This document shows positions 10,507 to 18,605 of a DNA stretch of 64,000 nucleotides, piece after piece. Source of the stretch: Calothrix brevissima NIES-22 (GTDB taxonomy: Bacteria; Cyanobacteriota; Cyanobacteriia; Cyanobacteriales; Nostocaceae); the NCBI RefSeq assembly GCF_002367995.1, contig NZ_AP018207.1, forward strand, positions 5,073,963 through 5,137,962, given 5' to 3'. How positions within the stretch are numbered: position 1 is the stretch's first letter; every line of letters starts with the position of its first letter. The notes under the pieces were generated by a model. The model was given only the letters and a program-made list of their open reading frames with translations, had not been told where the DNA came from and did not search any database. Made by a program: the position numbers and the translations under genes.

Positions 10507-12177
10507 ATGACTGAAATCGAGGGAAGCAAACTCAAGCTCATGGTGGTAGATGATGAGCCAGATAATTTAGATTTACTCTACCGCACTTTTAGACGGGATT
10601 TTGATGTATATCAAGCCAATCACGCCCTGAGTGCACTGGAAATATTAGACAAAGAAGGCGAAATGGCTGTGATTATTTCTGACCAAAGAATGCCAGAAAT
10701 GAACGGCACGGAATTTTTGAGCCGCACGGTAGAGCGTTTTCCCGATACAATCAGGATTTTGCTGACTGGTTTTACTGATGTCGAAGACTTGGTAGATGCA
10801 ATTAACTCAGGTCAGGTATTTAAGTACATCACCAAACCCTGGAATCCTCAACGGTTAAAGGCACTGGTTGAACAAGCTACTGATACTTATCGCTTAGTTA
10901 AAAAAAGAACTCAAGAGTTACGCAGAGCTTTACGGCGAGAATCTTTATTTAATGCGGTCACAACAGCAATTCGCGAGTCTTTAGACTATGACAGTATGCT
11001 GCAAAAAATAGTAGCAACTATTGGCGAAACATTTGAAACTACTTGTTGTTTCTTGAGGCCTGTTGAGGGGGATTGCTTAACGCCAGATGTTTTTTCTTAT
11101 CAAGCTCCTTATTTCAATGCCTTAACAGACACATTTGACCCTAGCTCTTTAATTGAAAAAGTATTGGCAACTCGTCAGTATCAACTGACTCAAGGTACAG
11201 ATGAGGGAAATCCTTGTCACCAATTAGTTGTGCCATTGTCTTACCAACAACAACTGCTGGCTGTACTGGCTCTGTACCAAAAAGGGCAAGATCATTCTTG
11301 GCAGCATGAAGACATTGAATTGATTGCGGGTGTGGCTGAACAAGCGGCTTTAGCCTTGTCTCAGGCAAAACTCTATCAGCGCCTGCAAGAAAAACAACAC
11401 CAAATTCGCGCTGAATTAGAAGTTGCTCGGCAAATTCAAAATAACCTACTCAGACAAAGTTTACCTGATATTAAGGGTGCGAAAGTACAAGCTTGCTGCT
11501 ATGCGGCGCGGGAAGTAGGCGGAGATTTCTTTGAGGTGTTTGTTCATCCCAAAGGCGACTTATGGATAGCGGTAGGTGATGTTTCTGGTAAAGGCGTACC
11601 AGCAGCTTTGTTTATGGCTAGTGCGATTTCCGTGTTACGCAGAGAACTATCTCAAGAAACACCAGCTGCGCCAAATATAGTCATGCAAAATTTGAATTAT
11701 GCTATGTCCGATGATTTGATTAGCAACAATTGCTTTATCACTCTCGTCTTAGCATGTTATACCCCCAGTACTAAAGAACTTGTCTATGCTAATGCTGGGC
11801 ACATATATCCTTTACTTTGGTCGTCTAGGAGTGAACTAGAACAACCACAATATCTCAAGGTTCGCAGCGTTCCCTTAGGTATCTTGCCGAAATGGCAAGC
11901 ACAGTCTGGCAACTTAGTATTAAATTCCAATGATATATTGCTGCTAACCAGTGATGGAATTACAGAAGCAATGGTATCAAATAGTGTGTTTAAATGTAAC
12001 AATACCGAAGATAATGGTCAGGTATCTAGCAGATCTATGCTAAATCAAGACGGTCTTTGGCAACTTTTACAACAACAACCGAAACCCCTTTATCTTAGCG
12101 ATTTATTGACTCGTATCCAGGCAAACAGTCCAGTTCAAGAAGATGACCAAACTATACTTTCATTGGAGGTTTTGTAA
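10507..12177 (+). CDS. REC-GAF-SpoIIE protein serine phosphatase (RsbU/HmpU-like)
   Basis: 556 aa. The N-terminal receiver has D59 (VIISDQRMPEMNG) and the LTGF/ITKPW signatures (about 10-130). A GAF domain (about 150-285) ends in DIELIAGVAEQAALALSQAKLYQRL. A coiled coil leads to a PP2C-type SpoIIE phosphatase (about 310-555) with metal-site motifs REVGGDFFEVF, AVGDVSGKGVPAAL, ANAGHIYP, LLTSDGITEA and EDDQTILSLEVL. It should dephosphorylate a STAS-domain anti-anti-sigma factor in response to phosphorylation and a GAF ligand. Only 3 nt separate it from the RsbW-like kinase gene, so the two are translationally coupled halves of a partner switch. The STAS partner is not in the window. Confidence 0.9.
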   Translation: MTEIEGSKLKLMVVDDEPDNLDLLYRTFRRDFDVYQANHALSALEILDKEGEMAVIISDQRMPEMNGTEFLSRTVERFPDTIRILLTGFTDVEDLVDAINSGQVFKYITKPWNPQRLKALVEQATDTYRLVKKRTQELRRALRRESLFNAVTTAIRESLDYDSMLQKIVATIGETFETTCCFLRPVEGDCLTPDVFSYQAPYFNALTDTFDPSSLIEKVLATRQYQLTQGTDEGNPCHQLVVPLSYQQQLLAVLALYQKGQDHSWQHEDIELIAGVAEQAALALSQAKLYQRLQEKQHQIRAELEVARQIQNNLLRQSLPDIKGAKVQACCYAAREVGGDFFEVFVHPKGDLWIAVGDVSGKGVPAALFMASAISVLRRELSQETPAAPNIVMQNLNYAMSDDLISNNCFITLVLACYTPSTKELVYANAGHIYPLLWSSRSELEQPQYLKVRSVPLGILPKWQAQSGNLVLNSNDILLLTSDGITEAMVSNSVFKCNNTEDNGQVSSRSMLNQDGLWQLLQQQPKPLYLSDLLTRIQANSPVQEDDQTILSLEVL

Positions 12178-12180
12178 GTA

Positions 12181-12606
12181 ATGAAAAGTGAGCTACATGT
12201 ACCCAGTGACTTGAATTTTTTAAATATTGTCGAAAACTGGTTGTTAGGATGCTTAAAAATCCAGTTAGGAGAATCGGTTGATTGGTCACGACAATCAAGT
12301 CGTTTGCGGCTAGCTTTGGTAGAAGCTTACTCTAATGTGGTACGTCATGCCCATAAGGAACAGGCTAATTTACCAGTATTACTGCGTTTGGAATTGAAAA
12401 ACCGGGATCTTGCTTTGGAAGTTTGGGATTACGGTGAAGGTTTCGATATGTCTACCTACTTTCCGCCAAATCCTCTGGAAAAACAAGAAGGAGGCTATGG
12501 TTGGCTAATTATGAATCGGTTAATGGATAAGGTAGAGTATCAGTTACAGGTAGATGGTGCTAACTGCTTGAAGTTAGAAGCTACTTTACCAGAACTAGTT
12601 AGTTAA
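12181..12606 (+). CDS. RsbW-like anti-sigma factor serine kinase (GHKL ATPase)
   Basis: 141 aa, normal for this family. The GHKL fold motifs are visible: N box LALVEAYSNVVRHAH, G1 box VWDYGEGFD and a glycine-rich lid EGGYGWLIMNRLMDKV. It would phosphorylate a STAS protein and/or sequester a sigma factor; the phosphatase encoded 3 nt upstream would reverse this. Similar phosphatase/kinase modules control hormogonium development in Nostoc (Hmp system), but orthology cannot be shown here. Confidence 0.88.
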   Translation: MKSELHVPSDLNFLNIVENWLLGCLKIQLGESVDWSRQSSRLRLALVEAYSNVVRHAHKEQANLPVLLRLELKNRDLALEVWDYGEGFDMSTYFPPNPLEKQEGGYGWLIMNRLMDKVEYQLQVDGANCLKLEATLPELVS

Positions 12607-12776
12607 AACTTCGGGCAATATTGAGAAATGTAAACGACACTGATAACTTTTGCTAAATTTATTTGATTTATTAGTGTTATTTATCAGAACTATTAAGACT
12701 TAAGATAGGACTTGCGATCGCATCTAGCATCAATCAACCATGCTAGGTGCTAAAACTTACCTTAAATGAAGTCTTA

Positions 12777-12900
12777 AGGGACTTACAAAAAATAAATTAC
12801 CCATATTCGGTAGTGCGAGCATCTTGCTTGCTTTTTAACATTAGCGAGCAAGATGCTCGCACTACAAATTTATTGGGTATTTAAAAAATTGGATGTCCCT
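12777..12900. mobile_element. MITE-like repeat, family A, copy 1 (124 bp)
   Basis: Terminal inverted repeats start AGGGACTTACAAAAAATAAA and end in GGATGTCCCT. Inside is a near-perfect hairpin (TAGTGCGAGCATCTTGCT... / ...AGCAAGATGCTCGCACTA). Copies 2 and 3 are at 34952-35185 and 43299-43450. There is no ORF, which fits a non-autonomous element. Confidence 0.82.
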
Positions 12901-12945
12901 AAGTTATGTTTCTTCCTATGGAAGCTTTATTTGGCTGTTAGCTGC

Positions 12946-13371
12946 TTAATCGCGACGCATAGCCAGTAACTCTTGCGGCGAAGCTAGGAGTTTAATTCTA
13001 GTTTCTATTATTTGTCTTTGCGGGTTGAGAATAAATAGCCATAAAACGTTAACACCACACCAGGATGTGAAGGCTTTTCCGGCTACCTGGACTTTAATTT
13101 GTGCGTTAGGTAAAATTTCTGTGATTCCTTGCTGTGGTTCGGCTTTAATACCTTGAGCTTCTTGTTTTAAGTAGGTTGCGATCGCATCTGACCCGACAAA
13201 ACCAGATTCAAATGGCGGATACATTATACCATCTTCAGCAAACAAGGCTGCTGTGGCTGTAAATTCTCCGGCATTAAGAGTTTGAAAGTACTGCGCAATT
13301 GTAGTTTCTGTAATTCCCTCAATAGAAAATTCTTCTGTTTTTGTTGTCGATTTTAATTCAGCAGCTTTCAT
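12946..13371 (-). CDS. Orange carotenoid protein C-terminal domain homologue (CTDH), NTF2-like carotenoid carrier
   Basis: 141 aa NTF2/SnoaL-like fold. The helix-strand start IAQYFQTLNAGEFTATAALF, the loop GIMYPPFESGFVG and the end KLLASPQELLAMRR match the C-terminal domain of the orange carotenoid protein (which ends in IDLLASPKELL). The stretch FTSWCGVNVLWLF (100-113) has W104, C105 and W111. CTDHs bind ketocarotenoid as homodimers and pass it to helical carotenoid proteins; a cysteine in this loop is known to govern the redox state of Anabaena CTDH, and C105 seems to be its equivalent. The start is preceded by AAAGGT. An HCP gene lies 3.2 kb away (16552), which supports a shared carotenoid-photoprotection role. 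Confidence 0.87.
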   Translation of the reverse strand: MKAAELKSTTKTEEFSIEGITETTIAQYFQTLNAGEFTATAALFAEDGIMYPPFESGFVGSDAIATYLKQEAQGIKAEPQQGITEILPNAQIKVQVAGKAFTSWCGVNVLWLFILNPQRQIIETRIKLLASPQELLAMRRD

Positions 13372-14056
13372 AAAATTACCTTTGTTAGACTAGCTAAATA
13401 TCCATCTTCATCACAAAGCCAGACAAAAAAAAGCTGCTATTGGTATATATTGCTTTGTTATTGGCAAGTCTTTCTCCGGATGGAGGCAAATAATTAATAA
13501 TTCGTAATAGTTTTACGTCAATTAGTAATTAAATAATCCGCAAACGCTAGACTTATATGGATATTGGCGTGACGTTTGATGTAGTTTTAATAAGTTATCT
13601 ATGTTTCTTGCTGGCGATCTGAAAAATAATAATTCACTGATGCTAGACTGCTCTGTAATTTTTAATATACCCGTAGGTTGGGCAATGTTCACCAAACTAT
13701 AATTTGGCGAACATTGCCTTTCTTAGTTGCAAATTGCGAAAAATTTAGCTTAAACAAAAAGAAGCCTTTCGCCGAAACGAAGGGAGGCGATGAGATGAAT
13801 TTTTGGGCTGGTTGAGGCTCAATCACAAGTGAATGTCATGATTGTACCGCAGTCAATTTTATAAGTTTTCTGCAAAATTAGGAGGAGGCTTGCATCACTC
13901 TGGGTTGCTTGACCTCTTGATTTACATATTGCAGTATTTCTTAATAAAAAACAAATAAAAGTTACAAATGATATGGATAGTAAATTAAACACCAAGGTAT
14001 TGACTGTATAGAGTAAAATCAAAGTGCCGCCATTAGGCAAAATTTATATAAGATAA
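13372..14056. other. Intergenic region between ctdh and queG
   Basis: About 685 bp. It holds the divergent promoters of the CTDH and QueG genes and one strong hairpin at 13681-13718. No ORF with family resemblance was found; short open frames here lack ribosome sites. Confidence 0.5.
13681..13718. repeat. Long hairpin (16-bp arms)
   Basis: GGCAATGTTCACCAAA and TTTGGCGAACATTGCC pair with one mismatch around a 6-nt loop. No T-run follows, so it is more likely a dispersed palindromic repeat than a terminator. Confidence 0.7.
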
Positions 14057-15031
14057 ATGAATAACTCTGGCATAACCACGAGTGATGTGGTAAAGAAAAA
14101 GGCTCAGGAGTTGGGATTTCATAAAGTAGGGATTGCGGCTGTAGATGGGGTAGAAAAGACAGCAGCGCAACGTTTACAAGCATGGCTAGCCTTGGGTTAC
14201 AACGCCGATATGGGATGGATGGCGAACCCCAAGCGTCAGGATATACACTTAGTGATGCCAGAAGGGCGATCGCTAATTTGTGTAGCATTAAATTACTACA
14301 CCCCACATCAACGTCCAGAAGGTGAGGAATACGCCAAGATTTCCCGTTATGGCTGGGGGAGAGATTATCACAAGGTGATGGATAAAAAACTCAAAGCTTT
14401 GACTATCTGGTTGCGATCGCAAAGTGAAGATGTGAAAGCGATATATTATGCAGATACAGGCCCGGTACAGGATAAAGTTTGGGCGCAAAAGGCTGGGATT
14501 GGTTGGATTGCCAAAAACGGGAATGTGATTACGCGAGAATACGGTTCTTGGGTATTTTTAGGCGAGATTATCACTAATTTATCATTAGAGAGCGATCGCC
14601 CCGCTACGCAACATTGTGGTACCTGTACTCGCTGTTTGGATGCTTGTCCTACTGGTGCAATTACTAGTCCTTATGTAGTAGATGCTAATCGCTGCATTGC
14701 CTATCATACAATTGAAAATCGCGCTGAAACATTGCCTGAAAGCGTCCAATCACATTTACATGGCTGGGTTGCGGGTTGTGATATCTGTCAAGATATTTGT
14801 CCGTGGAATCTCCGGTTTTCTCAGGAGACTGATGTGGCAGAATTTCATCCTTATCCTGGGAATGTGGCACCGAAGCTGATAGAATTAGCAAAAATCACAG
14901 ATGAGGAGTGGGAACGACAATTTCCAGCATCAGCTTTGCGGCGGATTAAACCAGAAATGTTACGACGTAATGCCCGTGCTAATCTAGACGCATCCAGGCA
15001 ACAGAATGACTCAGAAAGTAATTATCTTTGA
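14057..15031 (+). CDS. queG: Epoxyqueuosine reductase QueG
   Basis: 324 aa. This cobalamin and 4Fe-4S enzyme does the last step of queuosine biosynthesis, reducing the epoxide of epoxyqueuosine in tRNA. Two ferredoxin-like clusters are visible: CGTCTRCLDACPTGAI (about 193-208) and CDICQDICPWN (about 241-251). Upstream catalytic-domain motifs include YGWGRDYH and YADTGPVQDKVWAQKAGIGW, where the conserved Asp acts. It is the short form with little C-terminal HEAT extension. The gene overlaps the next one by 26 nt, so the two are probably co-translated. Its B12 dependence links it loosely to the cobalt genes at 43-45 kb. Confidence 0.95.
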   Translation: MNNSGITTSDVVKKKAQELGFHKVGIAAVDGVEKTAAQRLQAWLALGYNADMGWMANPKRQDIHLVMPEGRSLICVALNYYTPHQRPEGEEYAKISRYGWGRDYHKVMDKKLKALTIWLRSQSEDVKAIYYADTGPVQDKVWAQKAGIGWIAKNGNVITREYGSWVFLGEIITNLSLESDRPATQHCGTCTRCLDACPTGAITSPYVVDANRCIAYHTIENRAETLPESVQSHLHGWVAGCDICQDICPWNLRFSQETDVAEFHPYPGNVAPKLIELAKITDEEWERQFPASALRRIKPEMLRRNARANLDASRQQNDSESNYL

Positions 15032-15641
15032 TTTTGATGGTACGATTGCAGATACATTAGATGCGCTTGTAGGTATTGCTAATCGTTTAGCTTTAGAGTT
15101 TGGTTATGTGCAAATTTCTCCCCAAGAATTAGCTTTGTTGAGGAATTTAACATCAAGGGAGATTATTAAATATTCGGGTATTTCGGTTTTGAAGATACCT
15201 TTTTTAGTTAAAAAGGTGAAGTCAGAGTTAAAAAATAAAATTCACGAATTTAAACCTATCTCTGGAATTCAGGAAGCATTGATAGAACTCAAGCAGCATG
15301 GTTACAAACTGGGGATTATTACTTCTAATTCTCAGGATAATGTAACGGAGTTCCTAAAAATTAACGAGCTAGCGAGTTTGTTCGATTTTATTTATTCAGG
15401 TGTGACGATTTTTGGCAAAACAACAATTATCAATAATGTGTTGAGACAAAAGCAGATTAAACCCCAACAAGTTATTTATGTGGGCGATGAAACTAGAGAT
15501 ATAGAAGCATCGAAAAAAGCTAATATTAAGGTAATTGCAGTAGGTTGGGGTTTTAATTCTCCAGAAGTGCTAGCGAAACAAAAACCTGATTTTTTGATTC
15601 ATCATCCTAGCGAACTTTTAAATGTAGTTCGTAGTTCGTAA
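15006..15641 (+). CDS. HAD-superfamily phosphatase, phosphoglycolate phosphatase-like
   Basis: 211 aa HAD subfamily IA hydrolase. Motif I is FDFDGTIADT near residues 8-17 (nucleophile Asp), motif II IITSNS, motif III lysine GKTTIINN, and motif IV VGDETRDIEASKKANI. A helical cap sits between motifs I and II. The substrate is unknown; phosphoglycolate is possible, but other sugar phosphates or nucleotides fit equally. The start ATG lies inside the end of queG (26-nt overlap), so the two form an operon. Confidence 0.87.
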   Translation: MTQKVIIFDFDGTIADTLDALVGIANRLALEFGYVQISPQELALLRNLTSREIIKYSGISVLKIPFLVKKVKSELKNKIHEFKPISGIQEALIELKQHGYKLGIITSNSQDNVTEFLKINELASLFDFIYSGVTIFGKTTIINNVLRQKQIKPQQVIYVGDETRDIEASKKANIKVIAVGWGFNSPEVLAKQKPDFLIHHPSELLNVVRSS

Positions 15642-15960
15642 TTTTTAGAGAGGTTTATTAGCTGTTGAGATTGCAAATTGTGTATAGGAATCCGCTTTGA
15701 TTGCTGAAATTATTTGTATAGGGGGGAACAGAGAACAGGGAACGGGGAACAGGAAAGAAGGAATCAAAGTGTATTGAGTTTTTTCAAAAATAAAATAGTA
15801 ATCCTATATATAATTCCTGTTTAAATAATAAGATAGGTGGGCAATGCCCACCCGAAAATTATTGAGAAAATGTGGAGATTATTTCAAATTTCCTACTGAA
15901 TTGGTATATTCGTAATTACGTAATGGTATTTTTTAATTACGAATTACGAATTACGAATTA

Positions 15961-16335
15961 TTAATTTTTTGCTTGGCCTTTTTCTAAAGCTTTTTGCACT
16001 AAATCGTCATCAATGCTGGCTACACCTTCTGTTCTAGAACCTGCGATATCCTTAGCCATATCTGCATAATCATCGGGATTACCAGTTGGTTGGGTTTCTA
16101 GCCTAGTTTCTTCTGGTTTGGGAACTTCAAATTTAGGTGCTGTTGCCTCTGCGGCTGCTTTTGCACCTTCACCTGTGCGATCGATTTCACTGACGCTAAA
16201 TTGTTGTGCGGCGGCGTAATCTGCTTCAAAATCTACTGTTGGTGCTTTTTCTTCACCAGCAGCAATGTTTTCTGCGGCTAACTGTGCGTCATGGGTAGGA
16301 GCTTCGTTAACATTAGGTTTAACTTCATCAGGCAT
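15961..16335 (-). CDS. Small acidic hypothetical protein
   Basis: 124 aa, rich in Ala, Glu, Asp and Pro, with no hydrophobic core and no Cys; probably intrinsically disordered. A good ribosome site (GAGGAG, about 6 nt before ATG) supports it as a real gene. The C-terminal part (DDYADMAKDIAGSRTEGVAS) is more ordered-looking. No family was recognised. It is divergent from the HCP gene, with 216 bp between the starts. Confidence 0.7.
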   Translation of the reverse strand: MPDEVKPNVNEAPTHDAQLAAENIAAGEEKAPTVDFEADYAAAQQFSVSEIDRTGEGAKAAAEATAPKFEVPKPEETRLETQPTGNPDDYADMAKDIAGSRTEGVASIDDDLVQKALEKGQAKN

Positions 16336-16551
16336 AAATTTACTCCTCAGTATTTTTTCAATTGCTGAGGTTATCGTATCAAAGCGATCCCCGATCTTCT
16401 TGGTTCCTTTAGAGATATTCTTACCTCTATGAATAGGTAGATAAAAACTGTAAATTGCTATAAATTAATCTCTTTCTCTTGGCAGTGGATTCTGATTATT
16501 AAATTCTGTTAACCCTAAGTTTGGTATGTTAAATTGCTTTGGAGATAAATC

Positions 16552-17082
16552 ATGACTGCTAGCCAAGATAAAAGCGTTTCACAAGCTTTAACTAATGAAA
16601 CTCAAAAAGTAGTTGCAGATTTTAATGGCTTAGATACGGATGCTAAATTAGCCTGGTTTTATTTTGTTTATGAAAAAATGGGAGATTCCATTACTCCGGC
16701 TGCACCTGCTGCTGCGGAACCAAATTTAGCACCTATTTTGCTAAATGATTATTTAGAATTATCTGATGATGAACAATTAGCAATTATGCGGCAAATTGTT
16801 AATGGTGAAGCTAGCGATTATTCTCGTGCTTATGGTGCTTTAAAAGAAAATAATCAGCTATTGGTTTGGTATGTTTGGGCGGAAGCAATGGGCGATAAGG
16901 TAGTTGATTTATCTGAAGATTACGATACTACAGATAAAATTGACAATCTGCTTTCCCAACTAGAAGGATTAGATTTTGAAGCGCAAATGTCTGTGCTGCG
17001 GACGATAGCATCCCAAATGGGCTACAGTGATGTCAAACCTGTAGAAACCCAAGCACAGACAGGTAAAACACCTAGCTTGTAA
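16552..17082 (+). CDS. Helical carotenoid protein (OCP N-terminal domain homologue)
   Basis: 176 aa all-helical protein. It resembles the N-terminal domain of the orange carotenoid protein: LDTDAKLAWFYFVYEKMG corresponds to the OCP helix around LIWFAYLEMG, followed by SITPAAPAA, ALKENNQLLVWYVWAEAMG and FEAQMSVLRTIASQMGYSDV. HCPs bind a ketocarotenoid; different clades quench singlet oxygen or excited phycobilisomes. The clade cannot be fixed by eye. The start has GGAG 7 nt upstream. With the CTDH gene at 12946 it would make a split, two-protein version of OCP; no full-length OCP is in the window. Confidence 0.88.
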   Translation: MTASQDKSVSQALTNETQKVVADFNGLDTDAKLAWFYFVYEKMGDSITPAAPAAAEPNLAPILLNDYLELSDDEQLAIMRQIVNGEASDYSRAYGALKENNQLLVWYVWAEAMGDKVVDLSEDYDTTDKIDNLLSQLEGLDFEAQMSVLRTIASQMGYSDVKPVETQAQTGKTPSL

Positions 17083-17088
17083 GCTATT

Positions 17089-17228
17089 AGGACTTACGCA
17101 GTATCAGCTATTTTTCATGCTTTTTGTCAATGGTCAATAGTCCATAGTCCAAAAACTTGAATTTTGACCATTGACTTTTGACTTTTGACCACTCTTGTGA
17201 GGGTTTTTGTGTTCGGTGCGTAAGTCCT
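17089..17228. mobile_element. MITE-like repeat, family B, copy 1 (140 bp)
   Basis: Ends are AGGACTTACGCA and TGCGTAAGTCCT, perfect 12-bp inverted repeats flanked by TA on both sides. The interior contains GTCAATGGTCAATAGTCCAT and its near complement. A second, nearly identical copy of the same length and orientation is at 52040-52179. Confidence 0.87.
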
Positions 17229-17240
17229 AGCTATTTCCCA

Positions 17241-17951
17241 CTAAGATACAGCCATGTGATTTAAATCTGCTGGGGTGAGGTGGGAGTGAACGACTTCACC
17301 ATCGCGGAACCAGACTATACGCTGAGTTTGACGAGCTACCTCTGGTTCGTGGGTAACCATGACAACTGTAATTCCACTGGCGTTTAATTCACTAAATATA
17401 TCCATGACTTCTTGGGTAGTGCGGGAATCGAGTGCGCCAGTGGGTTCATCAGCAAGGAGAACAACGGGACGGTTGACAATGGCACGAGCGATCGCTACTC
17501 TTTGTTGTTGTCCCCCTGATAGTTGGGTGGGTTTGTTGTTGAGACGCTTTTCTAAGCCAACTTTAATTAAAGCTTCAGTAGCGCGATCGCGTCTTTCTTG
17601 AGGATTGATTCCTGCATAAGCCATTGGTAAAATGACATTTTCTAGGGCTGTTAGTTGAGGTAATAAATGGAATTGTTGAAAGACAAACCCTAGTTTTTTG
17701 TTGCGAATATGCGCCAAGGCTTTATCGTTCATTTGCGCGACATCGACGTTATCTAAATAGTAGCTTCCAGAACTGGGGCGATCTAAACAGCCGATAATAT
17801 TCATAGCTGTAGATTTACCAGAACCAGAAGGCCCCATAATTGAACAATATTCACCTTCATCAATAGTCAAATTCACATTATTAAGTGCTTTGACTTCTGT
17901 TTCTCCACTACCGTAAATTTTAAAGATATTTTCTAAACGAATAATTTTCAT
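17241..17951 (-). CDS. MacB/LolD/DevA-type ABC transporter ATP-binding protein
   Basis: 236 aa. Walker A is [15 protein letters not shown], the Q-loop FVFQQFHLLP, the signature LSGGQQQRVAIARAI, Walker [14 protein letters not shown] and the H-loop VTHEPEVA. The GCLDRPSSGSYYLD stretch is typical of the MacB/LolD/DevA class, which powers tripartite or mechanotransmission efflux. In Nostoc DevBCA exports heterocyst glycolipids, but no DevC-like permease or DevB adaptor adjoins it (the HlyD-type adaptor at 22207 is 4 kb away on the other strand). The substrate is unknown. Confidence 0.88.
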   Translation of the reverse strand: MKIIRLENIFKIYGSGETEVKALNNVNLTIDEGEYCSIMGPSGSGKSTAMNIIGCLDRPSSGSYYLDNVDVAQMNDKALAHIRNKKLGFVFQQFHLLPQLTALENVILPMAYAGINPQERRDRATEALIKVGLEKRLNNKPTQLSGGQQQRVAIARAIVNRPVVLLADEPTGALDSRTTQEVMDIFSELNASGITVVMVTHEPEVARQTQRIVWFRDGEVVHSHLTPADLNHMAVS

Positions 17952-17952
17952 T

Positions 17953-17991
17953 TGTCAATGGTCAATAGTCAATAGTCAATAGTCAATAGTC
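17953..17991. repeat. Tandem 7-mer repeat (GTCAATA)
   Basis: Five tandem copies of GTCAATA/G directly upstream of the ABC ATPase start codon (17951). Related arrays are at 29672-29752, 39781-39842 and 53600-53658. Its position suggests the promoter lies further upstream. Confidence 0.8.
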
Positions 17992-18073
17992 AGCGATGCA
18001 CTGAGCGATGAGCTTTGTTTTAAGTCTACGGAATACCTACCTGTTTCAACTTAAGGTGAAACACCCATTTTAT

Positions 18074-18149
18074 CTAGCTCCCATGCAAAGCATGGGAGCT
18101 AGAATTATGAGGCTCCGCCTCAATTTATCAGTGTCTGAAGCGGAGCCTC
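18074..18149. repeat. Two adjacent perfect hairpins
   Basis: The first is 18074-18102: CTAGCTCCCATGC and its exact complement around AAA. The second is 18109-18149: GAGGCTCCGC and GCGGAGCCTC around a 21-nt loop. No T-run follows either. They look like dispersed palindromic repeats; the open frame that spans them is an artefact of the repeats. Confidence 0.75.
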
Positions 18150-18367
18150 GCAATATACATTTCCAGCCGGAGGTTGGAAAAAAGATAGAGAAAGGTGAAA
18201 CAATTTTGGATTTTAGATTGAACCCATGCATAAAGCCAGGGTTTTGTCAATCAATTGTTTGATTTGGGATTTTAGATTTATTACCCGAATTTATTTTGAA
18301 TGAGCGAATCTTTAATCCAAAATCCAAAATTTAAAATCTAAAATTCGGTTAGTGTGGGTAGTTCAGA

Positions 18368-18553
18368 TTATGAATTGGCCGTCGGTTGAGGAAGTACTCC
18401 TGTATTTCGGGTTTCTGCATTAGATAACCGACTCAAAGTTAATAGCGGTACCTCTTGTCGGCAAGATAGACAAAACCAATAAACTTCACTATGCCGAATA
18501 TGGCGCAGGAGGGAACCACCACAACATGGACAGGTGTTGCTTCTCATACTCAT
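18368..18553 (-). CDS. Small two-CxxC zinc-ribbon-like protein
   Basis: 61 aa. CPCCGG (8-13) and CLSC (28-31) form two CxxC knuckles 20 residues apart, with HIRHSEVYWF between, consistent with a Zn ribbon. The C-terminal half is polar and low in structure. An excellent ribosome site (TAGGAGGACATCGGT before ATG) supports translation. It lies upstream of, and in the same direction as, the GT4 gene order on the minus strand but downstream of it in transcription (52 nt past its stop), so it may be co-transcribed. Function unknown. Confidence 0.75.
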   Translation of the reverse strand: MSMRSNTCPCCGGSLLRHIRHSEVYWFCLSCRQEVPLLTLSRLSNAETRNTGVLPQPTANS

Positions 18554-18605
18554 ACCGATGTCCTCCTATAAAGAAATGTTGTAATATGCACAAAAATTTT
18601 TTTGA

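Noticed and set aside
17241-17951. Assignment as DevA of the heterocyst glycolipid exporter
   Set aside because: No DevB or DevC gene adjoins; the sequence only supports the wider MacB/LolD/DevA class.
18008-18262. 84-codon plus-strand frame over the hairpins at 18074-18149
   Set aside because: Made of two palindromic repeats, no ribosome site, no family resemblance.
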